Shown here in pieces: positions 1-7,179 of a DNA stretch of 64,000 bases. Below the pieces are notes generated by a model. It searched no databases. It was not told where the DNA came from and saw nothing but the letters and a program-made list of their open reading frames with translations. The translations under genes and the position numbers were made by a program. Numbering within the stretch: the first letter of the stretch is position 1; every line of letters begins with the position of its first letter. The DNA is from CBDCWO01 sp965223405 (GTDB taxonomy: Bacteria; Bacteroidota; Bacteroidia; Chitinophagales; Saprospiraceae), in the NCBI GenBank assembly GCA_965223405.1, contig CBDCWO010000006.1, positions 4,278,001 through 4,342,000 on the forward strand, written 5' to 3'.

Positions 1-98
1 TCTTCGCTCTTTAATTTCTTTTCATTTAAAGGAATTCCCCAAGCAGTGGTGGATATCATGGCAAAGCTTAAAAATAGTATTACTCCTTTAAGATTCAT
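1..98 (-). CDS. N-terminal fragment of a secreted protein
   Basis: The reverse strand opens with ATG at 98 and stays open to the window edge, giving 32 residues. The start is Met-Asn-Leu-Lys, then a hydrophobic stretch (GVILFLSFAMISTTAWG), then a charged tail rich in Lys and Glu. This looks like a signal peptide with a signal peptidase I site near residues 20-22. The body of the protein lies outside the window, so its function cannot be judged. It is transcribed in the same direction as the DUF423 gene that lies upstream of it. Confidence 0.55.
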   Translation of the reverse strand, partial: MNLKGVILFLSFAMISTTAWGIPLNEKKLKSE

Positions 99-270
99 AG
101 GGTAAAAATTTAAGGTGATGAAATTAATTATCCGCGGTTAATATATGAATTAATTTTATATTTCTAATTAGAATTCAACGTTAAATATCGATTTTGAAAG
201 CATTTGTAACCTATTTAGGATATGTTGCAAACAATTTATTGGGATTTGTAAAAATCCAAGATTGCTGTAA

Positions 271-675
271 TTACCGATCCAATGCTTCAATTTCTACATT
301 AGATGATTGCTTTTTAATACCTAATAATATGGTTATCCAACCCAATATTAACAAAATACCACCAATGGGTGTGATTGTTCCCAGCCAACTGATATTGGGT
401 ATTAATCCCATCAAATACAAAGAACCACAAAAAATACTGATTCCAAGCAGGAAACACCAATATCCTCTGTTGAGCCATTTTATCTGTACATGAGGTTGTA
501 AAGCTGCCAACAGCAGAATGGCCAAGCTGTGAATGCTGTGATAATACTGAGCGGTATTCCACCAATTGAATTGTTCGCCAGCAAAACGGTCTTCTAATAA
601 ATGTGCTCCAAAGGCACCCAGGATTACAGCCAAAGCTCCCAGTAGCGCACCAGTATAAATGATTTTTTTGATCAT
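271..675 (-). CDS. DUF423 family small membrane protein
   Basis: A 134-residue integral membrane protein of the DUF423 (YgdD-like) family. Hydrophobic segments lie at about 5-24, 46-62, 72-92 and 97-120, giving four membrane spans. The family signature GAFGAH is at residues 20-25, followed by the usual WxTAxxYHxxHSL block at 39-51. Length is typical of the family. The biochemical role of DUF423 proteins is not established. It is a single gene, divergent from the heme/FG-GAP lipoprotein whose start lies about 60 bp away, so the two share a short promoter region. Confidence 0.9.
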   Translation of the reverse strand: MIKKIIYTGALLGALAVILGAFGAHLLEDRFAGEQFNWWNTAQYYHSIHSLAILLLAALQPHVQIKWLNRGYWCFLLGISIFCGSLYLMGLIPNISWLGTITPIGGILLILGWITILLGIKKQSSNVEIEALDR

Positions 676-737
676 ATCTTAATATTTGTTCTTAATAAAG
701 CGAATCGTATTTTTACAACTTTTCCTAATGTAAAATT

Positions 738-2258
738 ATGAAGATACAAACAATCATTTTTTTATTGATACTTTCTGTTTTTCTTCAGTGTGTCCAGGAA
801 AAATCAGGGGAAGAACTGGCGCAAAAATATTGCTCCTCATGTCATCTTTTTCCAGAACCGGAACTGGCCAATAAGATGAGTTGGCATGGAGAAATTATGC
901 CTAAAATGGGGCATTTTTTTGGCATCTACGAATATCCATATGCCAAAAATACTATCGAGTCTGGAACAGGTGGCTTTAGGTTGGATACTGCAGGTATCTA
1001 TCCGGAGGAAATTACTATTGAACTTCAGGAATGGCAAAAAATGAAAGATTTCTACCTGGACTACTCTCCAGGTAATCTGATTACCGATACCTTGGACGTA
1101 CCCTTTGATCTAGATTTATTTAAAGTTCAAACCATAGGTTCTCGATTGAAGCCTCCATTTACAACTTGCGTGAAAATTGATAAAAAGCATCAAAGAATTT
1201 ATGTTGGCAACCATCGAGAAATTGGAGGATCCCTCGGGGTATACGATTTCGGTGGTAATTTTTTATTTGAGTACAGCTTTCCAGGTCCCGTATCTGATGT
1301 CTATTACAGGGACAGCTGCTATTGGGTACTGGTTCCAGCTAAAAGGTTGACCTTCAGCGACGATCCTCAAGGTACTTTTTGGAAAATGAAAATTGACTCT
1401 GATGGGATAAGAGATACCACTTTAATCTTGTCAGGGTTGGAACGCCCTGTAGATAGTGAATGGATTGATCTTGATCAGGATGGTATGGCTGACTTGGTCT
1501 TGGCTGAACATGGTAATATGTTGGGAAAAATAAGTATTTACTGGGGGGATAATTCGGGTGGCTTTGAATCTCCTCAGACTTTATTGTACTCTCCTGGTGC
1601 AGTTTCCATCCAGGCTATTGACCTTAACCAAGACGGCAAATTAGATCTATCTGCATTGTTTGGACAAGGGGATGAAGCCCTCTATAGTTTTGTGAATAAG
1701 GGAGATAGGAAATTTTCGTCCCATCAAGTTTTGCGTTTTCCTCCGATATATGGTTCTGCTTTTGCCCAACGTGTGGATATTGATGATGATGGTGATCTTG
1801 ATATATTGTATGTCAATGGAGACAATTCGGATTACAGTAAGGTTTCAAAACCATACCACGGGATTCGAATCTATGAAAATATCGGAGAAGAAAATTTTGA
1901 ATTGAAAACTTTCTTATTTACAAATGGTGCAGTCAAGGCACAACTTTTAGATTATGACCAGGATGGTGATCGTGATATGGTATCTGTTAGCTATTTTGCC
2001 GACTATAAAGCATCTCCACAAGAGGGATTCATTTTTTGGGAGAATTTAGGGGATGGTGAATACATCCCCAAAACTTTTCCCGAGGTAAATATAGGCCGGT
2101 GGATTACTTTGGAGACAGTGGATTTGGATGGTGACAAGGATCAAGATTTAATCTTGGGATCTATGCCTGGTTTTGAATCTGTAAATGATGCATCTTTATC
2201 CATAAAGTGGTATAAAGAAAGTCCGTCGATAGTTTTTCTGATCAACCAAAGTCATTAA
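738..2258 (+). CDS. FG-GAP/VCBS-repeat lipoprotein with a c-type heme motif
   Basis: A 506-residue exported lipoprotein. A lipobox (LSVFLQC) puts the acylated cysteine at residue 18. Close behind is a c-type heme-binding motif, Cys32-Ser-Ser-Cys-His36, with Met54 and Met57 in a MPKMG segment as possible distal axial ligands. The rest holds repeated Asp-rich calcium-binding strands of the FG-GAP/VCBS type, such as DLDQDGMADL, DLNQDGKLDL, DIDDDGDLDI, DYDQDGDRDM and DLDGDKDQDL, which usually build a seven-bladed propeller. The fusion suggests a surface or periplasmic propeller carrying a small electron-transfer domain. Substrate and partner are unknown. It is convergent with the DUF4326 gene, only 3 bp apart. 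Confidence 0.85.
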   Translation: MKIQTIIFLLILSVFLQCVQEKSGEELAQKYCSSCHLFPEPELANKMSWHGEIMPKMGHFFGIYEYPYAKNTIESGTGGFRLDTAGIYPEEITIELQEWQKMKDFYLDYSPGNLITDTLDVPFDLDLFKVQTIGSRLKPPFTTCVKIDKKHQRIYVGNHREIGGSLGVYDFGGNFLFEYSFPGPVSDVYYRDSCYWVLVPAKRLTFSDDPQGTFWKMKIDSDGIRDTTLILSGLERPVDSEWIDLDQDGMADLVLAEHGNMLGKISIYWGDNSGGFESPQTLLYSPGAVSIQAIDLNQDGKLDLSALFGQGDEALYSFVNKGDRKFSSHQVLRFPPIYGSAFAQRVDIDDDGDLDILYVNGDNSDYSKVSKPYHGIRIYENIGEENFELKTFLFTNGAVKAQLLDYDQDGDRDMVSVSYFADYKASPQEGFIFWENLGDGEYIPKTFPEVNIGRWITLETVDLDGDKDQDLILGSMPGFESVNDASLSIKWYKESPSIVFLINQSH

Positions 2259-2261
2259 CAA

Positions 2262-2618
2262 CTATCCCATTCGAGTATTTCTGTTATTCAATTGGTCCAA
2301 AAGTTCGATCAACACATCACCATGGCATAGCTCCGGTTTGCACCAACATCCCAATACCTTGCCTTCCAATTCAGAAATGTTTTTAAGCAATCCGGGTTGA
2401 TGTTTTATGTAGTCGCGAAACATTTGGATACATTTATGACGACCATATTTTTTACGGGAAAAAGGATTTGCCCATTTTGATTTCTTAGCTCCAGTAATAA
2501 ATCTTTGCGTTCTGCCAATGTATATATGATCGGGAAATTCCAGCCAGTGTGCTAAATCCCTATATCCAAGCTTTTGCAATTCCGATTTGCTGATGTTAAT
2601 GACTGTTGTCTTTTTCAT
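2262..2618 (-). CDS. DUF4326 domain protein
   Basis: A 118-residue soluble protein matching the DUF4326 family. Motifs are YIGR at 33-36, WANPF at 49-53 and the C-terminal CWCKPELCHGD at 91-101, whose three cysteines and one histidine suggest a metal site. The family is widespread in bacteria and phages and has no firmly assigned function. Its ATG lies inside the end of the upstream prolyl iminopeptidase gene (23-bp overlap), so the two are likely cotranscribed and translationally coupled. Confidence 0.85.
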   Translation of the reverse strand: MKKTTVINISKSELQKLGYRDLAHWLEFPDHIYIGRTQRFITGAKKSKWANPFSRKKYGRHKCIQMFRDYIKHQPGLLKNISELEGKVLGCWCKPELCHGDVLIELLDQLNNRNTRMG

Positions 2619-3546
2619 CTTTGTTAAGATTCCTTAGTAGGATATTCAGTTTATTCTCGATTTCGGATTCGGAAGATGCGTGACCGGCATCGACCAAAAA
2701 AAGACGGGATTGTTTTAACCTCTGGTGTAATTCAATTGCATACTGCGGAGGACTCATCCAATCGTAATTTCCTTGGACTATAAAGATAGGTATAGTGTCT
2801 AAAGCGCTGGAATGTTGATTAATATACTGATCAGGTATGAAAAAATCATGATGTGCATAATGAGCCTCTATTAGAGCATTAATTTCATATGAAATATTTT
2901 TAAGTTGATTGATAACTTCTGTTTCGGATACCTTTTTCTTTGCAAGCGAGCGGCTGTAATATTCCCATTCAAACGCATAGTGCTTTCTCACATTAGAATC
3001 GGCAGATAACATTTTTTTAAGGTAATAACCGGCTATTTCGGACCGACATTTTCCGGGAACTTGGGAACTAAACCTTGACCAGGCATCGGGATGATGTTTA
3101 GCAACTCCCCCATTGAAATAGTAATTAAGACTATGTAAAGTCGCAGGAAAGTATCCCCGAAGGATCATAGTATTTACTCTGTGCGCATATTTTATACCAA
3201 ATAATAATGCCAGAGTACTACCCCAGGATCCGGCAAAAATGGCAACTCGATCTATCCTGAGATAGTTAAGTAACTTGAGGATATCTTCGATTAAGGCCTG
3301 GGTATGATTCTCATTCAATTCTCCCAAAGGCAGGCTTTTACCACATCCCCTTTGATCAAAAAATATTACATGAAATAAATTTGGATTAAAGAATCTTTTG
3401 TCTACATCTGTAAATCCGAGTCCAGGTCCACCATGAAGAAACAGTACGTCTATCCCATTGGGATTTCCAAATGTTTCAAAATAAATCTGATGTGGACCCC
3501 CGACAGAGAGATAACCATATGTCAATTTATAATCACGCACCAGCAA
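2596..3546 (-). CDS. pip: Prolyl iminopeptidase (alpha/beta hydrolase)
   Basis: A 316-residue S33-family hydrolase that removes N-terminal proline from peptides in the cytoplasm. Visible motifs are the oxyanion-hole segment HGGPGLG (39-45), DQRGCGKS (64-71) and the nucleophile elbow GSWGS with Ser108; late QGNYDWMSPP and VDAGHAS segments supply the Asp and His of the triad. An in-frame TAG lies just upstream, so only TTG at 3546 or GTG at 3540 can start it: there is no suitable ATG. An 8-bp inverted repeat sits across the region just upstream of the start. It follows pckA by 53 bp in the same direction and overlaps the DUF4326 gene. Confidence 0.88.
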   Translation of the reverse strand: MLVRDYKLTYGYLSVGGPHQIYFETFGNPNGIDVLFLHGGPGLGFTDVDKRFFNPNLFHVIFFDQRGCGKSLPLGELNENHTQALIEDILKLLNYLRIDRVAIFAGSWGSTLALLFGIKYAHRVNTMILRGYFPATLHSLNYYFNGGVAKHHPDAWSRFSSQVPGKCRSEIAGYYLKKMLSADSNVRKHYAFEWEYYSRSLAKKKVSETEVINQLKNISYEINALIEAHYAHHDFFIPDQYINQHSSALDTIPIFIVQGNYDWMSPPQYAIELHQRLKQSRLFLVDAGHASSESEIENKLNILLRNLNKDEKDNSH

Positions 3547-3548
3547 AT

Positions 3549-3573
3549 CGACTGCCTAATTGGTAGGCAGTCG
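3549..3573. promoter_or_regulatory. Hairpin at the pip translation start
   Basis: The arms CGACTGCC and GGCAGTCG form a perfect 8-bp inverted repeat with a 9-base loop in the short gap between the pckA stop and the pip start. Read on the transcribed (minus) strand, it is not followed by a T run, so it is not a normal terminator. It covers the region where a ribosome would land for the non-ATG start of pip. It could set read-through or translation of pip after pckA, or be a 3' processing signal; this is inference. Confidence 0.4.
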
Positions 3574-3599
3574 AATATTTCTAGTTTTTACAACCTTAA

Positions 3600-5177
3600 T
3601 TATTTAGGTCCAGCCTCTAAAATTTCGGGATTCACGTTAGCAGCAAATGCTTTGAAGTTGTCCTGAAACAGGCCGATTAGTTTTCGTTTGGCTTGATCAT
3701 ACTTACCTTTGTCTTCCCAAGTATTTCTTGGTATGAGCAATTCTGCAGGGACATGTGGACATTCCGCAGGTATTTCAAATCCAAAATCAGAATCTAAAAC
3801 AAAATTGGCTTGGTCAAAATCCCCATGATGTATGGCGTCAATGATGGCTCGCGTAAATTTCAATTTAATCCGTGATCCTACTCCAAAAGGACCTCCGGTC
3901 CAACCGGTATTGACCAACCAGGCTTGAGTATTGTGCTTTTTGATTTTGTGAGCTAGCAATTCAGCATATTTATTAGGATGCCACATCATAAATGCAGCTC
4001 CAAAATTAGCTGAAAAAGTAGCCTGTGGTTCGGTTACTCCCATCTCGGTGCCGGCGACTTTGGCCGTATAACCCGAGATAAAGTGATAACTGGCTTGTTC
4101 TGGACTTAGCCTGCTGATTGGAGGCAATACACCAAAGGCATCACACGTCAGAAAGATAATATGATTCGGATGACCTGCCAAACAAGGAATCTGGATATTA
4201 TTCATGAAGTTTATGGGGTAGGATGCTCGGGTATTTTGAGTAATTGATACATCACTATAATCCACTTCTCTTGTATTCTCATCGTAAACTACATTTTCAA
4301 GAACCGTCCCATATTTGATAGCATTATAAATATCCGGTTCTTTTTCCGCTGATAAGTCAATAGCTTTTGCATAACATCCTCCTTCGATATTAAATATTCC
4401 ATCGTTCGTCCAGCAATGTTCATCATCTCCAATTAATTTTCTTTTCGGATCGGCACTTAAAGTGGTCTTTCCGGTACCCGATAATCCAAAAAGCACAGAA
4501 ACATCACCTTCATCACTTACATTTGCAGAACAATGCATAGGCAACACATTATGCAATGGCATCAGGTAATTCATTACCGAGAAAATGCCTTTTTTCATTT
4601 CACCTGCATATTGGGTTCCCAGAATAACAATTTCTTTCCTTTCCAGATGTACATCAATACTGGTTTTTGAGGTCATTTTGGTCGTAAACCGATTGGCAGG
4701 AAATCCACCCGCGTTAAATACGACATAATCCGGTGTGCCAAATTCTGCTAACTCTTCCTTTGTCGGCATAATCAGCATATTCTGCATAAATAAAGCGTGA
4801 TATGCCCGCGTGCAGATAATTCTTACCTTGATTCGATACTTAGGATCCCAACCGGCAAAAGCATCGACTACAAACAATTGGCTTCTAGTGTTGAGGTAAT
4901 CAATTGCACGTTCGTGGTTAATAAGATATACCCTTTCATCTATTTCGATATTTATCGGACCCCAATCTATATTGTTTTCAGAATCAGGATGTCTGACGAC
5001 TCTTTTGTCTTTAGGACTGCGTCCGGTCTTTTCTCCTGAATATACCAATAGTGCTCCAGTATCAGAAATAGCCGTCCCTTTTTCACGTCTTAGCCCAATC
5101 TCATATAATCTCGGGACACTACTGTTTCGAAAAATAGTTTCTACATCAATGTTGTACTCCTTCAAGTTAAAACTCAT
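3600..5177 (-). CDS. pckA: Phosphoenolpyruvate carboxykinase (ATP)
   Basis: ATP-dependent PEP carboxykinase, converting oxaloacetate and ATP to phosphoenolpyruvate and CO2 in gluconeogenesis, or the reverse in succinate-forming metabolism. The ATG at 5177 (start MSFNLKEYN) gives 525 residues, the usual length; an upstream in-frame ATG at 5204 would add nine residues not typical of the family. The kinase P-loop GLSGTGKTTL begins at residue 231, followed by the metal-binding LIGDDEHCW segment. The early YSGEKTGRSPKDKR segment and the late GGPFGVGSR segment are also family hallmarks. It is first in a run with pip and the DUF4326 gene. Confidence 0.97.
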   Translation of the reverse strand: MSFNLKEYNIDVETIFRNSSVPRLYEIGLRREKGTAISDTGALLVYSGEKTGRSPKDKRVVRHPDSENNIDWGPINIEIDERVYLINHERAIDYLNTRSQLFVVDAFAGWDPKYRIKVRIICTRAYHALFMQNMLIMPTKEELAEFGTPDYVVFNAGGFPANRFTTKMTSKTSIDVHLERKEIVILGTQYAGEMKKGIFSVMNYLMPLHNVLPMHCSANVSDEGDVSVLFGLSGTGKTTLSADPKRKLIGDDEHCWTNDGIFNIEGGCYAKAIDLSAEKEPDIYNAIKYGTVLENVVYDENTREVDYSDVSITQNTRASYPINFMNNIQIPCLAGHPNHIIFLTCDAFGVLPPISRLSPEQASYHFISGYTAKVAGTEMGVTEPQATFSANFGAAFMMWHPNKYAELLAHKIKKHNTQAWLVNTGWTGGPFGVGSRIKLKFTRAIIDAIHHGDFDQANFVLDSDFGFEIPAECPHVPAELLIPRNTWEDKGKYDQAKRKLIGLFQDNFKAFAANVNPEILEAGPK

Positions 5178-5370
5178 AATATATGTTTTTAAAATTTTTG
5201 GCAAGATATTGAATATCTCAAGGGAAAAAAAGTGATTGCTTTATTTGTTCCTAAACCAGGAAGTATTTTTTTATAATTACGTCAGGAGCAGCATTAGTGG
5301 TAAGTTTACTCGGAATTAAACGTGCGACGCTTAAAGCGTTATCCCTTAACAAAAGTATCGCATGAATAGC

Positions 5371-6474
5371 CTATTTTAAATCAATTTTAAGCAAGTAGTT
5401 ATCCGCCGTGGCAAACAAGGTTCGCTCGTCTGGTGTCAAAGTACAGTTGGAAGTAAGTTCACCCGTTAGAAATTTTCCCAGAATTTGACCATTGGGATTA
5501 AAAATCCATACACCACCCGGTCCGGTGGCAAATATCCAACCGTTTTTAGCTACCGCCATACCATCTGGTAATCCTTTATCTTTTGATGCCTCACTTTTAC
5601 AATTGTAGAATATGCTAGCCTTTTTTGCAAGCCCCTCGGAATTGAGTTCATAAACCATCCACAATGGTCTTTCTCGATCAGAATTGGCAACATATAGCTT
5701 GGTCTCATCAGGTGATAAAGCAATTCCATTAGGATAGTTTAATTCTTTGGAGATCAAATCCAGGTTGCCACTTGTGCGAACTCGATAAATGCCCTGAAAA
5801 TCCAATTCTTTAGCGTCATCATTCATCCGGCCTGGGAGCCCATAAGGTGGATCAGTAAAATAAACATCACCATTACTTCTTATCACAGCATCATTCGGAC
5901 TGTTAAGTCTTTTCCCCTGGAAGCGGTCAACCAAAGTGATATACCTAGGTTTAATGTCAGATATCGGGTTGGCTGAAATTGCGATTCTCCTATCTCCATG
6001 TTGACACAACAAGAGATGTTTATTGGGAGTCAGGAGCAATCCATTCGATCCTTTCTCCCAACCCTCACTCATAAGCTTTCCTGTATATCCCGCAGGTTCT
6101 AAATAGACATCGATTCCCATGTTTGGTCTCCATCGGAAGATTTTATTTTGCGGGATGTCGGAAAAAATCAGAAAGTTACTATCTGGGACATAGAGAGGTC
6201 CTTCTGTCCAAACAAAACCTTCACCAATAAACCTAATGGTAGGGTTAGGGCTAACCATTTCCAGTATTGCGGAGTCAATTATTTCAAATCGAACCTGGTT
6301 TGATTTTATTTCCAGAAAATTTGCCTCCGTGCCTTGATTCGAAGAACTTGATGGTGAACATGCTATTATAAATAAGCAAAACAAGAAAATGAACCATAGC
6401 ACGAATTCAAATTTGGGTATTGCCCGGTTTGATTTTAGATCAGAAGCGTATTTCGATATTATACTATTTGCCAA
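5371..6474 (-). CDS. SMP-30/gluconolactonase-like lipoprotein
   Basis: A 367-residue protein with a long cytoplasmic N-terminus, a hydrophobic segment and a lipobox (FIIAC, Cys39), so probably a periplasmic or outer-membrane lipoprotein. The body is a six-bladed propeller of the SMP-30/gluconolactonase family, with the segments EGFVWTEGPLYVP, SNGLLL, NSPNDAVIRSNGDVYFTDPPYG and NYPNGIALSPDETKLYV, which carry the usual Glu, Asn and Asp metal ligands. The likely activity is hydrolysis of a sugar lactone or related ester; the substrate is unknown. Its start overlaps the ung stop by 16 bp. Confidence 0.88.
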   Translation of the reverse strand: MANSIISKYASDLKSNRAIPKFEFVLWFIFLFCLFIIACSPSSSSNQGTEANFLEIKSNQVRFEIIDSAILEMVSPNPTIRFIGEGFVWTEGPLYVPDSNFLIFSDIPQNKIFRWRPNMGIDVYLEPAGYTGKLMSEGWEKGSNGLLLTPNKHLLLCQHGDRRIAISANPISDIKPRYITLVDRFQGKRLNSPNDAVIRSNGDVYFTDPPYGLPGRMNDDAKELDFQGIYRVRTSGNLDLISKELNYPNGIALSPDETKLYVANSDRERPLWMVYELNSEGLAKKASIFYNCKSEASKDKGLPDGMAVAKNGWIFATGPGGVWIFNPNGQILGKFLTGELTSNCTLTPDERTLFATADNYLLKIDLK

Positions 6475-7127
6475 TCGATAGGAGTTTTGCCTTGTTTTTC
6501 TAATAGTTCATTGGTTTTGGAAAAGTGGTAGTTTCCCATAAATGCCCCTCCGGCTAGAGGTGAAGGATGTGCCGATTCCAGGACATAGTGCTTCATTTCA
6601 TCAATTAAATTAACCTTGCTACGGGCAAAGCGTCCCCACAGCAAAAAAACCAGTCCATATTTTTCTCTGGATAGGATTTCAATGACCCGATCAGTGAATC
6701 TTTGCCATCCAATTTGTTTATGCGACCCTGCCTTTTTATGCTCTACGGTAAGAATGGCATTTAATAAAAACACACCTTGTTTTGCCCAATGAGTGAGGTC
6801 TCCATGTGTAGGAAGTTGGATACCTACATCATCGACCATCTCTTTGTAAATATTCTTTAGTGAAGCGGGAATGTTTATACCTGGGGGTACACTGAATGAC
6901 AGACCCATAGCCTGACCCGGGCCATGATAGGGATCTTGTCCGATAATAACTACTTTGACCTGATCGAAAGGAGTAAGATTAAATGCATTGAAAATCAAGT
7001 TTCCGGGGGGGTATATTTTTACTCCTTTTCCCTTTTCTTTTGAAAGAAATTCTTTGATCTTTCCAAAATAGTCCTTCGAAAATTCATCCCCTAAAACATT
7101 CTTCCAGCTTTCATCAATTTGGACCAT
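6459..7127 (-). CDS. ung: Uracil-DNA glycosylase
   Basis: A 222-residue family 1 uracil-DNA glycosylase, which excises uracil from DNA as the first step of base-excision repair. The water-activating loop GQDPYHG is at 63-69 with catalytic Asp65, and the leucine-loop motif HPSPLA is at 187-192 with catalytic His187. LLNAILTV (121-128) gives the uracil-binding Asn, and FLLWG (161-165) is also present. Length and motif order are standard. It overlaps the downstream SMP-30 gene by 16 bp and is divergent from the large hydroxyacid dehydrogenase. Confidence 0.98.
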   Translation of the reverse strand: MVQIDESWKNVLGDEFSKDYFGKIKEFLSKEKGKGVKIYPPGNLIFNAFNLTPFDQVKVVIIGQDPYHGPGQAMGLSFSVPPGINIPASLKNIYKEMVDDVGIQLPTHGDLTHWAKQGVFLLNAILTVEHKKAGSHKQIGWQRFTDRVIEILSREKYGLVFLLWGRFARSKVNLIDEMKHYVLESAHPSPLAGGAFMGNYHFSKTNELLEKQGKTPIDWQIV

Positions 7128-7179
7128 TTATTACCTTATTATTATTTAATTTACATGAAAATAATGGTAATCCAATAGT

